A stretch of 64,000 bases of DNA from Lachnoclostridium sp. (GCA_023664665.1 JAMPEY010000017.1:1-64000); one strand, 5' to 3'; counted from the first letter of the stretch, positions 49,200 through 59,794 are shown. Translations and numbers: made by a program. The notes: generated by a model from the sequence alone, not told the origin.

Positions 49200-51167
49200 A
49201 TGAAAAATGGAAGACAAAAGACAATCAGAGGAAACATAACATTGCTGACAGCATTGTATTTGGTTTTAACCATTATTGTATGCGAAGTGGCGGCGGCCAA
49301 TTTGTTGAGCAGTAATATGTCAAGACAGGCAAGGGATTATGTGAGCGCGGAAGCGGAGAATAATGCCAATATGGTGAATGAATGGCTGAAGGAGCAGGGC
49401 AATATTGTACATACGCTCCGCAATGCTATTGCATATATGAATAATGCCGATACGGAAATCATTATGGATTATCTGGAAGGCTCTTTAGCGGAAAATGAAA
49501 ACGCCCTGATGTATTATATTTGTTTCGGCTATGACGGCGGAGTTTTTCCGGCGGACCATTCTAAATTGGATTTAGACCCCACCACGAGAGGCTGGTGGAA
49601 GATGGCAATAGAGCAGAACACATTAATTTACACAACGCCTTATAAGGATTTTGCCAGCGGGCAGATGATTGTCAGCATTGCGGAGCCTCTTATGATTGAG
49701 GGGCGTCAGGCGGTTATGCTGGCGGATATTACTATAGACACCCTGACGGAATTGGTAGGAAATGTCGGAAATAGTGAAAATATACAGGGATTTTTGCTTG
49801 ATGCAGAGGGAAATGTAGTCTGCCATAATAATAAAGAGTTTTTGCCAAGGGAAGAAGGAAATACGGTTTTGAATGACGCCTTGGGAGTAAATGTCGAACA
49901 GATATCGGAGCTGAAAGATTATGACGGCAGGATGAAATATATCAGCACATCCACAATTGGAGAGACCGGATGGATTTTCGGTATTGTGGAAAATCAATCC
50001 GTTGTGAGGAATCAGGTTATAAAAAGTATTATCATAACTGTGGTGATAGGGATTTTGACATTGGTGATTGTTCTGATTCTGATGTCCAACACAGTAAAGA
50101 GAAATCTGAAACCTATTGTAAGTATGAAAGGTTTTATAAAGGACAGGATCATCGGAGAGAATAACTGCAAGGAGCAAAAAGATGAAGTAAGCGAGATCAG
50201 CTATTTGATCGAGGAGATGAAGGAAGGTTTTATCACGGTAATCGGACAGACGAAGGAAGAGTCGGGGCGTATTTATACGCAGATGAAAGACGCCAGCAGC
50301 AAAGTCGCTTCCATCAGCAACAACATCACGGAAATCAGCGCCGCCATGGAAGAAACGGGAGCAAATATGGATTCCCAGACCGAAGGTATTCTGCATATTA
50401 ATGACAAGTGTAAGGAAACCATTGAGGCTAGCGGCGAGTTGGCAGATAATACAGAGAAGATGATTGGCAGGGCAAATGAGATTATGGAGCGGGTGGATTT
50501 GATTGTGCCTGAAATGATGGAAGGCAAAAATAATGCGGTTCGTGTAGCCCGTGACAGTAAGGAGAAATTGGAGGAAGCAATAGAGGGAACCAAGGTTATC
50601 GAACAGATTGTAGAGGTTTCAACATCCATTCAGGGAATTGCGGCACAGACCAATTTACTTGCCTTAAACGCCTCCATAGAAGCGGCAAGGGCAGGAGAAG
50701 CAGGCAAGGGCTTTTCGGTGGTTGCAGAGGAAATTAAAAAGTTAAGCGAGGATACCGCCAAGGAAATCAGTAAAGTAAATGATTTGATTCTCAAAGTGCT
50801 TGACAGCGTACACACATTGTCCGAAGAGAGCGACAGGGTTTTGGTTTTTATTAATGAGACCGTTTTGGCGGACTATGATAAGCTGCAGATGCTGGCGGAA
50901 AATTATAAAAATGACGCCGGATACTATGCTCAGGCAAGTATCAAACTTGGTGACAGTGCAGAGATTGTAAGCGCTTCTATTGACAATATCAGTTCGCTCT
51001 TTGATACAATCAGTGAATCGCAGGGCGAAATCTCAAAAGCGGTCGGCAGTGTAAATGACAATCTGCAGGAGATGAACAGTTCCAGCGAGAATGTGACGGA
51101 AGAAGCAAAACAGGTGCTGGAAAGCATAGAAAATCTGCAGGAGCTGATGGGCAGATTTCAGGTATAG
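49200..51167 (+). CDS. Methyl-accepting chemotaxis protein with dCache-type sensor
   Basis: 655 residues. One N-terminal membrane helix (about 13-35), an outer sensor domain (about 36-275) with the Cache-like D-P-T-T-R-G-W-W-K and A-E-P-L segments, a second helix (about 278-300), a short linker and the cytoplasmic signalling domain. Its tip [20 protein letters not shown] sits near residue 495. It senses a small ligand and controls CheA. AAAGGAG precedes the ATG. No che genes are adjacent; a terminator follows. Confidence 0.95.
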   Translation: MKNGRQKTIRGNITLLTALYLVLTIIVCEVAAANLLSSNMSRQARDYVSAEAENNANMVNEWLKEQGNIVHTLRNAIAYMNNADTEIIMDYLEGSLAENENALMYYICFGYDGGVFPADHSKLDLDPTTRGWWKMAIEQNTLIYTTPYKDFASGQMIVSIAEPLMIEGRQAVMLADITIDTLTELVGNVGNSENIQGFLLDAEGNVVCHNNKEFLPREEGNTVLNDALGVNVEQISELKDYDGRMKYISTSTIGETGWIFGIVENQSVVRNQVIKSIIITVVIGILTLVIVLILMSNTVKRNLKPIVSMKGFIKDRIIGENNCKEQKDEVSEISYLIEEMKEGFITVIGQTKEESGRIYTQMKDASSKVASISNNITEISAAMEETGANMDSQTEGILHINDKCKETIEASGELADNTEKMIGRANEIMERVDLIVPEMMEGKNNAVRVARDSKEKLEEAIEGTKVIEQIVEVSTSIQGIAAQTNLLALNASIEAARAGEAGKGFSVVAEEIKKLSEDTAKEISKVNDLILKVLDSVHTLSEESDRVLVFINETVLADYDKLQMLAENYKNDAGYYAQASIKLGDSAEIVSASIDNISSLFDTISESQGEISKAVGSVNDNLQEMNSSSENVTEEAKQVLESIENLQELMGRFQV

Positions 51168-51190
51168 GAGAATATGATTTTTTGACGCAG

Positions 51191-51224
51191 ATAGCGGGGT
51201 CTGTTCATGACCCTGCTATTTTTT
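51191..51224 (+). terminator. Terminator after the chemoreceptor gene
   Basis: ATAGCGGGGTC-TGTTCAT-GACCCTGCTAT (51191-51219), an 11-bp stem with one wobble-type mismatch, followed by TTTTT. Confidence 0.88.
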
Positions 51225-51300
51225 ATGGTAGTATTTTGGAATCAGATGGATTATAATGGAATTACTGTTCCGATTAGATGAGAGATGGGAGGATTTTATA

Positions 51301-51798
51301 ATGAAAAAGACCTTAATCGTAGTGGATATGCAGAAGGATTTTGTAGATGGCTCCCTGGGCACGAAAGAAGCTCAGGCAATCGTGGAGAATGTAAGAAACA
51401 AGATTGCGAAATACCGTGAGGCAGGGGACGAGATTATTTTTACAAGGGATACTCATCGGAAAGATTATCTGCAGACCAATGAAGGAAAGCACCTCCCGGT
51501 GGAGCATTGCATAGAAGGCACGGAGGGCTGGAAGATTGCGGAAGGTCTGGAAGTGGAGGACGCCATTTATATTGACAAGCCGACTTTCGGATATTTGAAC
51601 TGGCGGGATTATCATCTGGAGGAAGTGGAGATAGTCGGGCTTTGCACGGATATTTGTGTGGTTTCCAATGCATTGATTATCAAGGCTGTTTATCCGGAAA
51701 TCAAGGTAAGCGTGGATGCCTCCTGTTGCGCGGGCGTGACTCCCGAGAGCCATGAGGCCGCGCTGCTTACCATGAAAATGTGTCAGGTGGAAGTGTGA
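51301..51798 (+). CDS. Isochorismatase-like cysteine hydrolase (nicotinamidase-type)
   Basis: 165 residues. The triad is D9 (V-V-D-M-Q-K-D-F), K93 (I-D-K-P-T-F) and C119 (C-T-D-I-C-V). T-R-D-T-H (48-52) matches the metal-binding D and H of nicotinamidases. It may convert nicotinamide to nicotinate, but related amidohydrolases cannot be excluded. GGGAGG lies 8 bases before the ATG. Confidence 0.88.
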   Translation: MKKTLIVVDMQKDFVDGSLGTKEAQAIVENVRNKIAKYREAGDEIIFTRDTHRKDYLQTNEGKHLPVEHCIEGTEGWKIAEGLEVEDAIYIDKPTFGYLNWRDYHLEEVEIVGLCTDICVVSNALIIKAVYPEIKVSVDASCCAGVTPESHEAALLTMKMCQVEV

Positions 51799-51899
51799 GA
51801 AGAATTTCTAAGGCGCTTGAAGTACAGCACCTAAGAAATTCTAAATCTCACACTGAAGAATCGCAAGGGAAGCGATTCTTCTCGGAGTCGCAGACTCCG
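51793..51899. repeat. Three consecutive hairpins
   Basis: First, GTGTGAGA-AGAATTTCTAAG (from 51793) pairs with CTTAGAAATTCT-like and TCTCACAC segments ending at 51853. Second, GAAGAATCGC-AAGGGAA-GCGATTCTTC (51855-51881) is perfect. Third, CGGAGTC-GCA-GACTCCG (51883-51899) is perfect. They fill the gap between the hydrolase stop and tRNA-Gly. The first includes the hydrolase stop codon. Terminators for both sides or a small palindromic element. Confidence 0.8.
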
Positions 51900-51975
51900 T
51901 GGGATTGTTTGCGCCGCCGAAGCGGTATGGCGGGATAAGGGAATAGGAAAAGAGAATGAAAAAATGCAATAAAAA

Positions 51976-52047
<72 letters not shown>

Positions 52048-52076
52048 ATATGTCCTATATCTTGCGGACAAATAAT

Positions 52077-52105
52077 AATATACTATATTGCCTCTCAAAT
52101 GTCAA
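52077..52105 (-). promoter_or_regulatory. tRNA-Gly promoter
   Basis: On the minus strand TTGACA (52100-52105) and TATATT (52077-52082) are spaced 17 bases, about 30 bases before the mature tRNA. Confidence 0.82.
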
Positions 52106-52239
52106 CAGAAAAATCAGATTTCTTTTGTTGCATTTTAACGCCATTTTTAAAAAATTGTATATACAATTAAGTTTTTCTTGCGAACTGCAGAATAACATAA
52201 TACAATAGAATTATATCAATATGGGAAGAGGGTGTGCGC

Positions 52240-53838
52240 ATGAAACTTATATTTATCGGCGCCGACCACGAAGTGACGGGAAGCTGTCACTATCTGGAAG
52301 CGGGCGGCAGGCATATTTTGGTGGATTATGGCATGGAGCAGGGTATCAACATATTTGAGAATGCGCCCCTGCCGGTGGACGAAGCAAAGATAGATTATGT
52401 TTTGTTGACTCATGCCCATATAGACCATTCCGGCATGCTTCCGCTTTTATATGCCAGAGGATTCAGAGGACAGGTATTTACAACGGATGCTTCCGCGGAT
52501 TTGTGCAGCATTATGCTGCGTGACTGTGCGCATATTCAGATGATGGAAGCCGAGTGGAAGAACAGAAAAGCAAAGAGAAGCGCAGGCAGTAATGTGCAGG
52601 AACCGCTTTACACTATGGAAGATGCGGAGGGAGTGATCAAACGCATTGTTCCCTGTCATTATGACAGTGTGGTGGAGGTATGTGAAGGGGTGAAAATCCG
52701 CTTTACGGATATCGGGCATCTGCTGGGCTCCGCCAGTATTGAAGTGTGGTTGACGGAAGAGGGCAATACGAAAAAAATTGTGTTTTCCGGAGATATCGGC
52801 AACAAGGAACAGCCTCTTTTGCGGGACCCCATGCCTACGGCACAGGCGGATTATGTTGTGATGGAATCCACTTATGGGGACAGGCTGCATACCAAAGAAA
52901 AAGTGGACTATGTCACGGAATTGGCTAAGATTTTGAAAGAAACTTTTGACAGGGGCGGCAATGTGGTAATTCCCTCCTTTGCGGTGGGAAGGACGCAGGA
53001 AATGCTGTATTTCTTAAGAAAAGTAAAAGTAGGGCGACTTGTGGAAGGGCATGAGGATTTTCCCGTGTATGTGGACAGTCCGCTGGCAGTGGAGGCGACG
53101 GCGATTTTTCAGGAAAACCGTTTTGATTGTTTCGACGAAGATGCAATGGCACTGGTGAGAGAGGGAATCAATCCCATTGCGTTCAGGGGGCTTAAGCTGT
53201 CCATTACCAGCGAGGAATCCAAGGAGATTAATTTTGACAGTACGCCCAAGGTGATCATTTCCGCCTCGGGCATGTGTGAGGCAGGGCGAATCCGTCATCA
53301 TTTAAAGCATAATCTGTGGCGGCCGGAATGTACGATTTTGTTTGTGGGTTATCAGGCAATGGGCACTTTGGGCAGGGCTATTGTGGAAGGTGCGGACGAG
53401 GTGAAACTTTTTGGCGAGTCCATTCAGGTGCGTGCAGACATCAGGCAGATAGCGGGTCTAAGCGGTCATGCGGACAAAAACGGACTGATTCAGTGGCTTA
53501 ATTCTTTTGAGGAAAAGCCTAAGAAGGTCTTTCTGGTGCATGGGGAGGATAAGGTATGCCTGTCCTTTGCGGAATGCTTAAAATTAGAACATGGGCAGAG
53601 AGTTTATGCCCCTTATAGCGGAACGGAATTTGATTTAATCAGCAATCAATTTACATATGAGGCCGAGCCTGTCATGGTGAAGAAGAAAGCAAGGCCGGCA
53701 TCGCCTGTTTATGCAAGGCTTGTTGCGGCAGCCCAGAGACTGGCGGCGGTTATCGGCAGAAATGACGGAATGGCGAATAAGGATATGGCAAGGCTGGCGG
53801 ATCAGATTAATTCTATTTGTGACAAACTGGAGAATTAA
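52240..53838 (+). CDS. MBL-fold beta-CASP metallo-hydrolase (RNase-like)
   Basis: 532 residues. Zinc ligands H-A-H-I-D-H (58-63), then F-T-D-I-G-H-L-L-G-S-A and F-S-G-D-I-G, form the beta-lactamase core. The beta-CASP part has V-V-M-E-S-T-Y-G-D, S-A-S-G-M-C-E-A-G-R-I and G-L-S-G-H-A-D. This is the CPSF/YsgA-like exonuclease architecture, with an added C-terminal helical tail. Likely RNA processing or decay. AGAGGGTG precedes; ATG at 52240 is chosen over GTG at 52234. Confidence 0.92.
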   Translation: MKLIFIGADHEVTGSCHYLEAGGRHILVDYGMEQGINIFENAPLPVDEAKIDYVLLTHAHIDHSGMLPLLYARGFRGQVFTTDASADLCSIMLRDCAHIQMMEAEWKNRKAKRSAGSNVQEPLYTMEDAEGVIKRIVPCHYDSVVEVCEGVKIRFTDIGHLLGSASIEVWLTEEGNTKKIVFSGDIGNKEQPLLRDPMPTAQADYVVMESTYGDRLHTKEKVDYVTELAKILKETFDRGGNVVIPSFAVGRTQEMLYFLRKVKVGRLVEGHEDFPVYVDSPLAVEATAIFQENRFDCFDEDAMALVREGINPIAFRGLKLSITSEESKEINFDSTPKVIISASGMCEAGRIRHHLKHNLWRPECTILFVGYQAMGTLGRAIVEGADEVKLFGESIQVRADIRQIAGLSGHADKNGLIQWLNSFEEKPKKVFLVHGEDKVCLSFAECLKLEHGQRVYAPYSGTEFDLISNQFTYEAEPVMVKKKARPASPVYARLVAAAQRLAAVIGRNDGMANKDMARLADQINSICDKLEN

Positions 53839-53900
53839 TCGGTTAGAGCGTGTAAAAACATGGGTGTGTTAAAATTCAATGCATACGGATAGGAGCGGAA

Positions 53901-54749
53901 ATGAGTCAGGCGGATTTGATATTTATTGATATGTGCAAGGATATTTTGGAAAACGGTACAAGTACGGAGGGGGAGAAGGTGAGGCCTCATTGGGAGGACG
54001 GAACGCCGGCATATACCGTCAAGAAATTCGGTGTGGTGAACCGTTACGATTTGTCCAAAGAATTTCCGTTGATTACTTTAAGGCGCACGGCTCTGAAATC
54101 CGCTACGGATGAGATGCTTTGGATCTGGCAGCAGAAGTCCAACAATATCCATGACCTTCACAGTCATATCTGGGACGAGTGGGCGGATGAGAACGGTTCC
54201 ATCGGCAAGGCATACGGTTATCAGCTGGGAGTAAAGCATCAGTATAAAGAAGGTATGATGGATCAGGTGGACAGGGTGATTTATGATTTAAAAAACAATC
54301 CGTTCAGCCGCAGGATTATGACGAATATTTATGTGCATCAGGATTTGCATGAAATGCGGCTGTACCCCTGCGCTTACAGTATGACTTTCAATGTGACCCA
54401 GAGGGCGGGGGAGGATAAGCCGGTGCTCAATGCCATTTTGAACCAGCGTTCTCAGGATGTGCTGACGGCAAATAATTGGAATGTGGCGCAGTATGCGGTG
54501 CTTATGCATATGCTGGCGCAAGTGTGTGACATGCAGGCGGGAGAGCTTGTCCATGTGATTGCGGACGCCCATATTTATGACAGGCATATTCCGATTATCA
54601 AAGAGCTGATAAGCAGGGAGCCAAAGCCTGCCCCTGTGTTTTGGCTGAATCCCGATGTGCATGATTTTTATCGGTTTACAAGGAATGATGTGAGGGTGGA
54701 CGGATATGAGACGGGGGAGCAGATATTGAATATTCCGGTGGCGGTGTAG
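53901..54749 (+). CDS. thyA: Thymidylate synthase
   Basis: 282 residues. Catalytic C157 lies in L-Y-P-C-A-Y-S, where the usual His after the Cys is Ala. N-Q-R-S-Q-D-V, W-N-V-A-Q-Y-A and D-A-H-I-Y-D-R-H are family motifs for dUMP and folate binding, and I-W-D-E-W supplies the front loop. It makes dTMP and dihydrofolate. AGGAGCGGAA precedes the ATG. folA, which recycles its dihydrofolate, lies just downstream. Confidence 0.97.
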   Translation: MSQADLIFIDMCKDILENGTSTEGEKVRPHWEDGTPAYTVKKFGVVNRYDLSKEFPLITLRRTALKSATDEMLWIWQQKSNNIHDLHSHIWDEWADENGSIGKAYGYQLGVKHQYKEGMMDQVDRVIYDLKNNPFSRRIMTNIYVHQDLHEMRLYPCAYSMTFNVTQRAGEDKPVLNAILNQRSQDVLTANNWNVAQYAVLMHMLAQVCDMQAGELVHVIADAHIYDRHIPIIKELISREPKPAPVFWLNPDVHDFYRFTRNDVRVDGYETGEQILNIPVAV

Positions 54750-54757
54750 ATTGCAAA

Positions 54758-54847
54758 ATGCTTCTGCTGATCGCGGTTATATCGGGAGTCATGTTCCTTG
54801 CATCCGGTGTCGGCGCATTGCTTCATGCGGGCAAAAAGGAGCAGTGA
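54758..54847 (+). CDS. Possible 29-residue membrane peptide between thyA and folA
   Basis: ATG-CTT-CTG to TGA encodes M-L-L-L-I-A-V-I-S-G-V-M-F-L, then A-S-G-V-G-A-L-L-H-A-G-K-K-E-Q. That is one membrane helix with a short basic tail, a typical small-protein layout. It begins 8 bases after the thyA stop, but no strong ribosome site is present, so it would depend on coupling to thyA. Confidence 0.45.
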   Translation: MLLLIAVISGVMFLASGVGALLHAGKKEQ

Positions 54848-54886
54848 GAACATTTTTCAAAAAAGGGTAAGAAACGGGAGGGCAGC

Positions 54887-55375
54887 ATGAATTTAATAGT
54901 CGCGGTAGATAATAATTGGGCGATTGGCTATCAGAATGAGCTTTTAATCAGAATTCCCAATGACCATAAGCATTTTCGGGAAGAAACCACAGGAAAAGTC
55001 GTGATTTTAGGGCATAAAACTCTGGACACATTTCCACAGGGATTGCCTTTAAAGAATCGGACCAATATTATTTTATCCAAGAACCCGGGATATCAGGTGA
55101 AGGATGCTATAGTAGTGCATTCCGTGGAGGAATTATTGGAGCGGGTAAAACCTTATAAGGATGAAGATTTGTATGTGATTGGCGGGGAGAGCATTTACAG
55201 GCAGTTGCTCCCTTATTGTAATGTGGCTCATGTGACCAAGATTGACAGGGAGTATGCGGCGGATGCCTATTTCCCCAATTTGGACGAGTCCCCGGAGTGG
55301 GAGATTACTGCGGACAGCGATGAGCAGACCTATTTTGATGTGGCGTATCAGTTTCTGAAATATGAAAGAAAGTAA
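54887..55375 (+). CDS. folA: Dihydrofolate reductase
   Basis: 162 residues. D-N-N-W-A-I-G-Y at the N-terminus, the acidic-residue region [18 protein letters not shown] and Y-V-I-G-G-E-S-I-Y match the DHFR family. It reduces dihydrofolate with NADPH. GGGAGGGCAGC precedes the ATG. It follows thyA with a 137-base gap that holds the small peptide. Confidence 0.95.
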   Translation: MNLIVAVDNNWAIGYQNELLIRIPNDHKHFREETTGKVVILGHKTLDTFPQGLPLKNRTNIILSKNPGYQVKDAIVVHSVEELLERVKPYKDEDLYVIGGESIYRQLLPYCNVAHVTKIDREYAADAYFPNLDESPEWEITADSDEQTYFDVAYQFLKYERK

Positions 55376-55389
55376 AAGGGAGAAATTTT

Positions 55390-57342
55390 ATGGATACGGA
55401 AAGTACAAAATCTGCAGAGGATAAAAAGACATCGGCGCAAGGGCGGCTGCCGTTTTTGATCGGGGGAGCGGTCATTATTGTTCTGCTCATTGCTTTGATT
55501 GCAGTGATTGCGGAGAATAGTGCGCTGCGCAGGGCGGCGCTTTCAAATAGCGCGGATTCTTTGCAGGCTCAGGAAGGAATGTCTCAGGCGGATGCTTCCC
55601 ATACCGATGCCGCTGACAATACGGATGCTCCTGCCGGGGACAATTCTCAGGCTTCGGGCGCCCAGAGCTTACAAAACACGGGAAAGCCTGCCGCAGGCGA
55701 CGGTTATACGGTCACTTATTCCGCAGGAAACGGCTGGACGGATGGTGATACGAAAATGTGCTCTTTGGAGCTACGCGTAACCAATAACTCCGACACTACA
55801 ATAGAGGGCTGGAATCTTGCGCTTCAGGTGGACGGTCTGGTTTCCGCCCAGGGATGGGACGGCACATGGTCCGTGGACGGTGATGTTGTGTCGATTACCA
55901 ATGCGGAATATAATAAAACCATTGCTCCCGGCGCAAGTGTGGTATTGGGCTGTAATATGGGAACCAAAACGGATTTATCCATCGTTTCCGCAGCTTTGAA
56001 TGATGCCGGATGTAATGTGGAAAAGGGAAATGTGGATAGAAATGCTCAAAATAACAATCAGCAAAATGGGAACGGACAAGTAAAGGGTAAGGATGTTTCC
56101 GAGCTGCTTGCGCGGTCCGAAAATGCCGTACAGGGTGACGACTGGCTTTTTACGGACGGCAATAAAATCGTGGACAAGGACGGCAAACAGGTGTGGCTTA
56201 CCGGTGTGAATTGGTTCGGCTATAACACGGGCACCAATACTTTTGACGGTCTTTGGAACAGTCAGTTGGTTCCCACGGTGAAAGCAATTGCGGATCATGG
56301 GTTTAATCTTATCAGGGTGCCCATGTCTGCGGAGCTTATTAATCAGTGGGCGGCGGGGGAATATCCCAGAGCAAATTACAACAATGCCTATAATGAAGAA
56401 TTAAATGCCATGAATTCATTGGAAATTTTTGATTATTTTCTGGCGCTTGCGGAGGAGAACGGCATTAAGGTCATGATAGACATTCACAGTGCGGAAACCA
56501 ATGCTTCCGGACATACGGTGAATCTTTGGTATACGGACAAAGTCACGGTGGAGGATTATTATGCGGCCTTAGAGTGGATGGCGGAGCGTTATAAGGACAA
56601 TGACACAGTGATTGCTTATGATTTAAAAAATGAACCCCACGGCAAGCCGAACGAGGGCAAAAATGCCGCTGTCTGGAACGACTCCAAGGATGCCAATAAT
56701 TGGAAATATGTAGCGGAAACCGCGGCGGCCAAGGTGCTTTCCAAAAATCCCAATGTATTGATTCTGGTGGAAGGCACAGAGATTTATCCCGTGAAAAAGG
56801 GAGGGGATTATTCGTCCACGGATTCCGGCGATTACTATTTTAACTGGTGGGGCGGCAACTTAAGGGCAGTGGCGGATTATCCCATAGACCTTGGAAAGTA
56901 TCAGAATAAGCTGGTTTATTCTCCCCATGATTATGGACCTACCGTGTATGAACAGCCATGGTTTCAGAAAAACTATACCTATGACAGTCTGATGGAAGAC
57001 TGCTGGGGCGATAATTGGTTTTATATTTATGAGGAGGATATTGCGCCTCTTTTGATCGGGGAATGGGGCGGCTTTATGAGGGAACCGAATCTGACTTGGA
57101 TGACCTATATGCGCCAACTGATAGGAACCTATCATTTAAATCACACATTCTGGTGTCTGAATGCCAATTCCGGGGATACCGGAGGACTGCTTTTGGATGA
57201 TTTCACTACATGGGACAGTGAAAAATACAATTTTGTAAAAGAAGTGCTGTGGCAGGAAAGCGGAAAATTTGTGGGATTAGATCATGCGATTCCCTTGGGC
57301 GAAAACGGAATCACCTTAGAGGAGGCTAAGGGGCTTAAATAA
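55390..57342 (+). CDS. Membrane-anchored GH5 glycoside hydrolase with CBM2-like domain
   Basis: 650 residues. The signal-anchor ([16 protein letters not shown], about 24-40) is followed by a Ser/Ala-rich linker, a beta-sandwich resembling CBM2 (about 98-215; W-T-D-G-D-T, then W-N-L-A-L and W-D-G-T-W), an Asn/Gln linker and a GH5 catalytic domain (about 245-630). L-K-N-E-P-H-G holds the acid/base E415 and L-I-G-E-W-G-G the nucleophile E558. Likely an endo-beta-glucanase or related beta-glycanase displayed on the cell. It has no sortase motif or dockerin. Starts 14 bases after folA. Confidence 0.93.
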   Translation: MDTESTKSAEDKKTSAQGRLPFLIGGAVIIVLLIALIAVIAENSALRRAALSNSADSLQAQEGMSQADASHTDAADNTDAPAGDNSQASGAQSLQNTGKPAAGDGYTVTYSAGNGWTDGDTKMCSLELRVTNNSDTTIEGWNLALQVDGLVSAQGWDGTWSVDGDVVSITNAEYNKTIAPGASVVLGCNMGTKTDLSIVSAALNDAGCNVEKGNVDRNAQNNNQQNGNGQVKGKDVSELLARSENAVQGDDWLFTDGNKIVDKDGKQVWLTGVNWFGYNTGTNTFDGLWNSQLVPTVKAIADHGFNLIRVPMSAELINQWAAGEYPRANYNNAYNEELNAMNSLEIFDYFLALAEENGIKVMIDIHSAETNASGHTVNLWYTDKVTVEDYYAALEWMAERYKDNDTVIAYDLKNEPHGKPNEGKNAAVWNDSKDANNWKYVAETAAAKVLSKNPNVLILVEGTEIYPVKKGGDYSSTDSGDYYFNWWGGNLRAVADYPIDLGKYQNKLVYSPHDYGPTVYEQPWFQKNYTYDSLMEDCWGDNWFYIYEEDIAPLLIGEWGGFMREPNLTWMTYMRQLIGTYHLNHTFWCLNANSGDTGGLLLDDFTTWDSEKYNFVKEVLWQESGKFVGLDHAIPLGENGITLEEAKGLK

Positions 57343-57437
57343 AACAAGCCCGGATTCTTACGAATAATAAGCGGAACATGGAACTGCTTATTGACTTTTA
57401 GGCGTAAAAGTATGATAATTATAACCAAGTAAAAATG

Positions 57438-57453
57438 GGCGGACATGTCTGCC
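57438..57453. promoter_or_regulatory. Near-perfect palindrome before ilvE
   Basis: GGCGGACATGTCTGCC is a 16-base palindrome with one mismatched pair, about 40 bases before the ilvE start. It could be a repressor site or an RNA stem in the leader. No regulator is adjacent. Confidence 0.4.
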
Positions 57454-57492
57454 ATGGACATAAACGAAACAGAAGGAAAGAAGGAATTTGCA

Positions 57493-58518
57493 ATGGAAAA
57501 GAAAGATATTGATTGGGGTAACTTGGGATTTGGATATGTTCAGACGGATTACCGGTATGTGTCCAATTATAAGAATGGCGCATGGGACGAGGGCGTCATC
57601 ACAGAGGATGCAAATGTGGTACTGAATGAATGTGCGGGAGTATTACAGTATGCGCAGACTGTTTTTGAAGGACTTAAGGCATATACTACGGACGACGGAC
57701 ATATTGTGACTTTTCGTCCTGATTTAAATGCAGACAGATTAAATTCTTCGGCGGAAAGGCTGGAAATGCCCACACTGCCGGAGGGGCGTTTTGTGGATGC
57801 CGTGACCAGGGTGGTAAAGGCAAATGAAGCTTTTGTGCCTCCCTATGGCAGCGGGGCAACCCTTTATATCCGCCCTTATATGTTCGGCTCCAATCCGGTT
57901 ATCGGAGTAAAACCTGCAGATGAATATCAATTCCGTATTTTCTGCACTCCGGTAGGTCCTTACTTTAAGGGAGGCGTGAAGCCTTTGACTATCCGTGTCA
58001 GCGATTTTGACCGCGCGGCGCCTCATGGGACAGGTCATATCAAAGCAGGACTCAACTATGCAATGAGTCTGCATGCCATTGTATCCGCCCATAAAGAAGG
58101 TTATGATGAAAATATGTATCTTGACCCCGGCACCAGAACCAAGGTAGAAGAAACCGGTGGTGCAAATTTCCTGTTTGTCACAAAGGATAACAAGGTAGTC
58201 ACTCCCAAGTCAGACAGCATTCTTCCGTCCATAACCCGCCGTTCTCTGGTGTATGTGGCAAAGGAATACCTGAATCTGGAAGTAGAGGAGCGAGAAGTAT
58301 ATCTGGACGAGGTAAAGGATTTTGCAGAGTGTGGTCTATGCGGTACGGCTGCAGTGATTTCTCCGGTGGGCAAGATTGTTGACCATGGAAATGAAATCTG
58401 CCTGCCCAGCGGCATGACAGAAATGGGACCGATAACCCAGAAGCTCTATGATACCCTGACAGGCATCCAGATGGGCAGGATTGAGGCTCCGAAAGGCTGG
58501 ATTCATGTGATTGAGTAA
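57493..58518 (+). CDS. ilvE: Branched-chain amino acid aminotransferase
   Basis: 341 residues, class IV PLP aminotransferase. V-F-E-G-L-K-A-Y, Y-I-R-P (substrate pocket), H-I-K-A-G-L-N-Y with the PLP lysine K184, and E-T-G-G-A-N-F-L-F-V are typical of the longer IlvE group. It interconverts Leu/Ile/Val and their keto acids. AAGGAATTTGCA precedes the ATG; the upstream in-frame ATG at 57445 lies in a near-palindrome. A strong terminator follows. Confidence 0.95.
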   Translation: MEKKDIDWGNLGFGYVQTDYRYVSNYKNGAWDEGVITEDANVVLNECAGVLQYAQTVFEGLKAYTTDDGHIVTFRPDLNADRLNSSAERLEMPTLPEGRFVDAVTRVVKANEAFVPPYGSGATLYIRPYMFGSNPVIGVKPADEYQFRIFCTPVGPYFKGGVKPLTIRVSDFDRAAPHGTGHIKAGLNYAMSLHAIVSAHKEGYDENMYLDPGTRTKVEETGGANFLFVTKDNKVVTPKSDSILPSITRRSLVYVAKEYLNLEVEEREVYLDEVKDFAECGLCGTAAVISPVGKIVDHGNEICLPSGMTEMGPITQKLYDTLTGIQMGRIEAPKGWIHVIE

Positions 58519-58549
58519 AGCTTGGGAAATTGGTTTGGACAGATTAAGC

Positions 58550-58596
58550 CATCCGGATATGATGTGCCTTAGATATATCATATCCGGATGTTTTTT
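58550..58596 (+). terminator. Terminator after ilvE
   Basis: CATCCGGATATGAT (58550-58563) pairs perfectly with ATCATATCCGGATG (58577-58590) around a 13-base loop, followed by six T. Confidence 0.93.
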
Positions 58597-58683
58597 GATA
58601 TGAGATATGTTTGATTATCGGGTGAACTGTATTTTTCTGTGAGATAAGAACATAATACAATAAAATGGTTGCCAAAGTGAAAT

Positions 58684-58698
58684 GTTCACTATGTGAAC
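58684..58698. promoter_or_regulatory. Inverted repeat before the foldase gene
   Basis: GTTCAC-TAT-GTGAAC is perfect with a 3-base centre, 35 bases before the foldase start. A possible operator; no clear promoter boxes are seen around it. Confidence 0.4.
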
Positions 58699-58732
58699 TT
58701 ATAGGAATATACAAAACGAAAGGTGCCTGCAG

Positions 58733-59794
58733 ATGGGATTTAAAATAGGAAAGAGAATAGGGTTGGGAATTCTTTTGGGGACGCTTTGTCTGGGAGGACT
58801 CGCCGCCTGCGGCAAAGACGGAACCCGCGTTATATTTACCACAGGTTTTCGCAAGGATGAAGTATTCAAAATTGAGGATGTATCCTGTAAACAGGTGGAG
58901 ATCATGGTATATTTGACTACCATTCAAAACCAATATGAGAATGTTTACGGAAAAGAAATATGGAATGTATCCCTTGACGGCGTGACTCTGGAGGAAAATG
59001 TAAAGGAGACGGTGCTTGCCCGAATTGCACAGATAAAAACCATGTATCTGCTTGCAAGAGAAAAGGGTGTGACATTGGATGAAACGGAGGAGGCGAAAGT
59101 AACACAGGCGGCGGAAACCTACTTTGCTTCCTTGACCGAAAAAGAAGCAGAGCTTATGGGCGTGAGTAAAAGCATCATTGTGGAAATGTACCGTGAATAT
59201 GCCATGGCAGACAAGGTTTATCAGGAAATTATACAGGATATCAATCCGGAAATCAGCGATGACGAAGCCAGAATCATAGAAGTACAGCATATTTTTTTCA
59301 GCACCAGTATCAAGGACGGAGCAGGCAACCGTGTTCCCTATCCCGCATCGGAGAAACAGAAGATATACGATAAGGCTTGTCAGGTCAGGGAGCTTGCAGT
59401 GGACCAAAATCATGATTTTGCGGAGCTGGCGGAGCAGTACAGCGATGATACCAATATTACCTATTCCTTTGGCAAGGGAGAGATGGATGAAGAATTTGAA
59501 GCTGCCGCCTTTAATCTGGAAACCAACGAGGTGAGCAGGGTAGTGGAGAGCAGTCAGGGCTATCATATTATCAAATGTCTGAGCACCTTTGACAGGGAGG
59601 AGACGGACGCCAGTAAGCTGCAGATTGTGGAGAAGCGCAGGAAGGAAGTGTTCGGACAGGAATATGACGCCTTTGTGGATACGCTTGTGCGCAATTTGAA
59701 TGACAAGCTCTGGGATGAAATTACGCTGATTCATGATGACGAATTGACTACATCCAACTTTTTTGAGGTTTATGACAGTTGTTTTGCCCGTTAA
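58733..59794 (+). CDS. PrsA-like peptidyl-prolyl isomerase lipoprotein
   Basis: 353 residues. Lipoprotein signal peptide with lipobox L-A-A-C (Cys at 23). A SurA/PrsA-like helical domain spans about 45-180. A parvulin (rotamase) domain spans about 185-290, with V-Q-H-I-F-F, H-D-F-A-E-L-A-E-Q-Y-S-D-D and S-S-Q-G-Y-H-I-I-K. It probably folds secreted proteins on the outer face of the membrane. AAAGGTG precedes the ATG. The exported GH5 and surface proteins in this window are plausible but unproven clients. Confidence 0.9.
   Translation: MGFKIGKRIGLGILLGTLCLGGLAACGKDGTRVIFTTGFRKDEVFKIEDVSCKQVEIMVYLTTIQNQYENVYGKEIWNVSLDGVTLEENVKETVLARIAQIKTMYLLAREKGVTLDETEEAKVTQAAETYFASLTEKEAELMGVSKSIIVEMYREYAMADKVYQEIIQDINPEISDDEARIIEVQHIFFSTSIKDGAGNRVPYPASEKQKIYDKACQVRELAVDQNHDFAELAEQYSDDTNITYSFGKGEMDEEFEAAAFNLETNEVSRVVESSQGYHIIKCLSTFDREETDASKLQIVEKRRKEVFGQEYDAFVDTLVRNLNDKLWDEITLIHDDELTTSNFFEVYDSCFAR

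Noticed and set aside
58544..59734. A 396-codon open frame antisense to the foldase gene
   Set aside because: The sense strand encodes a clear lipoprotein parvulin with ribosome site; the antisense product has no recognisable features.
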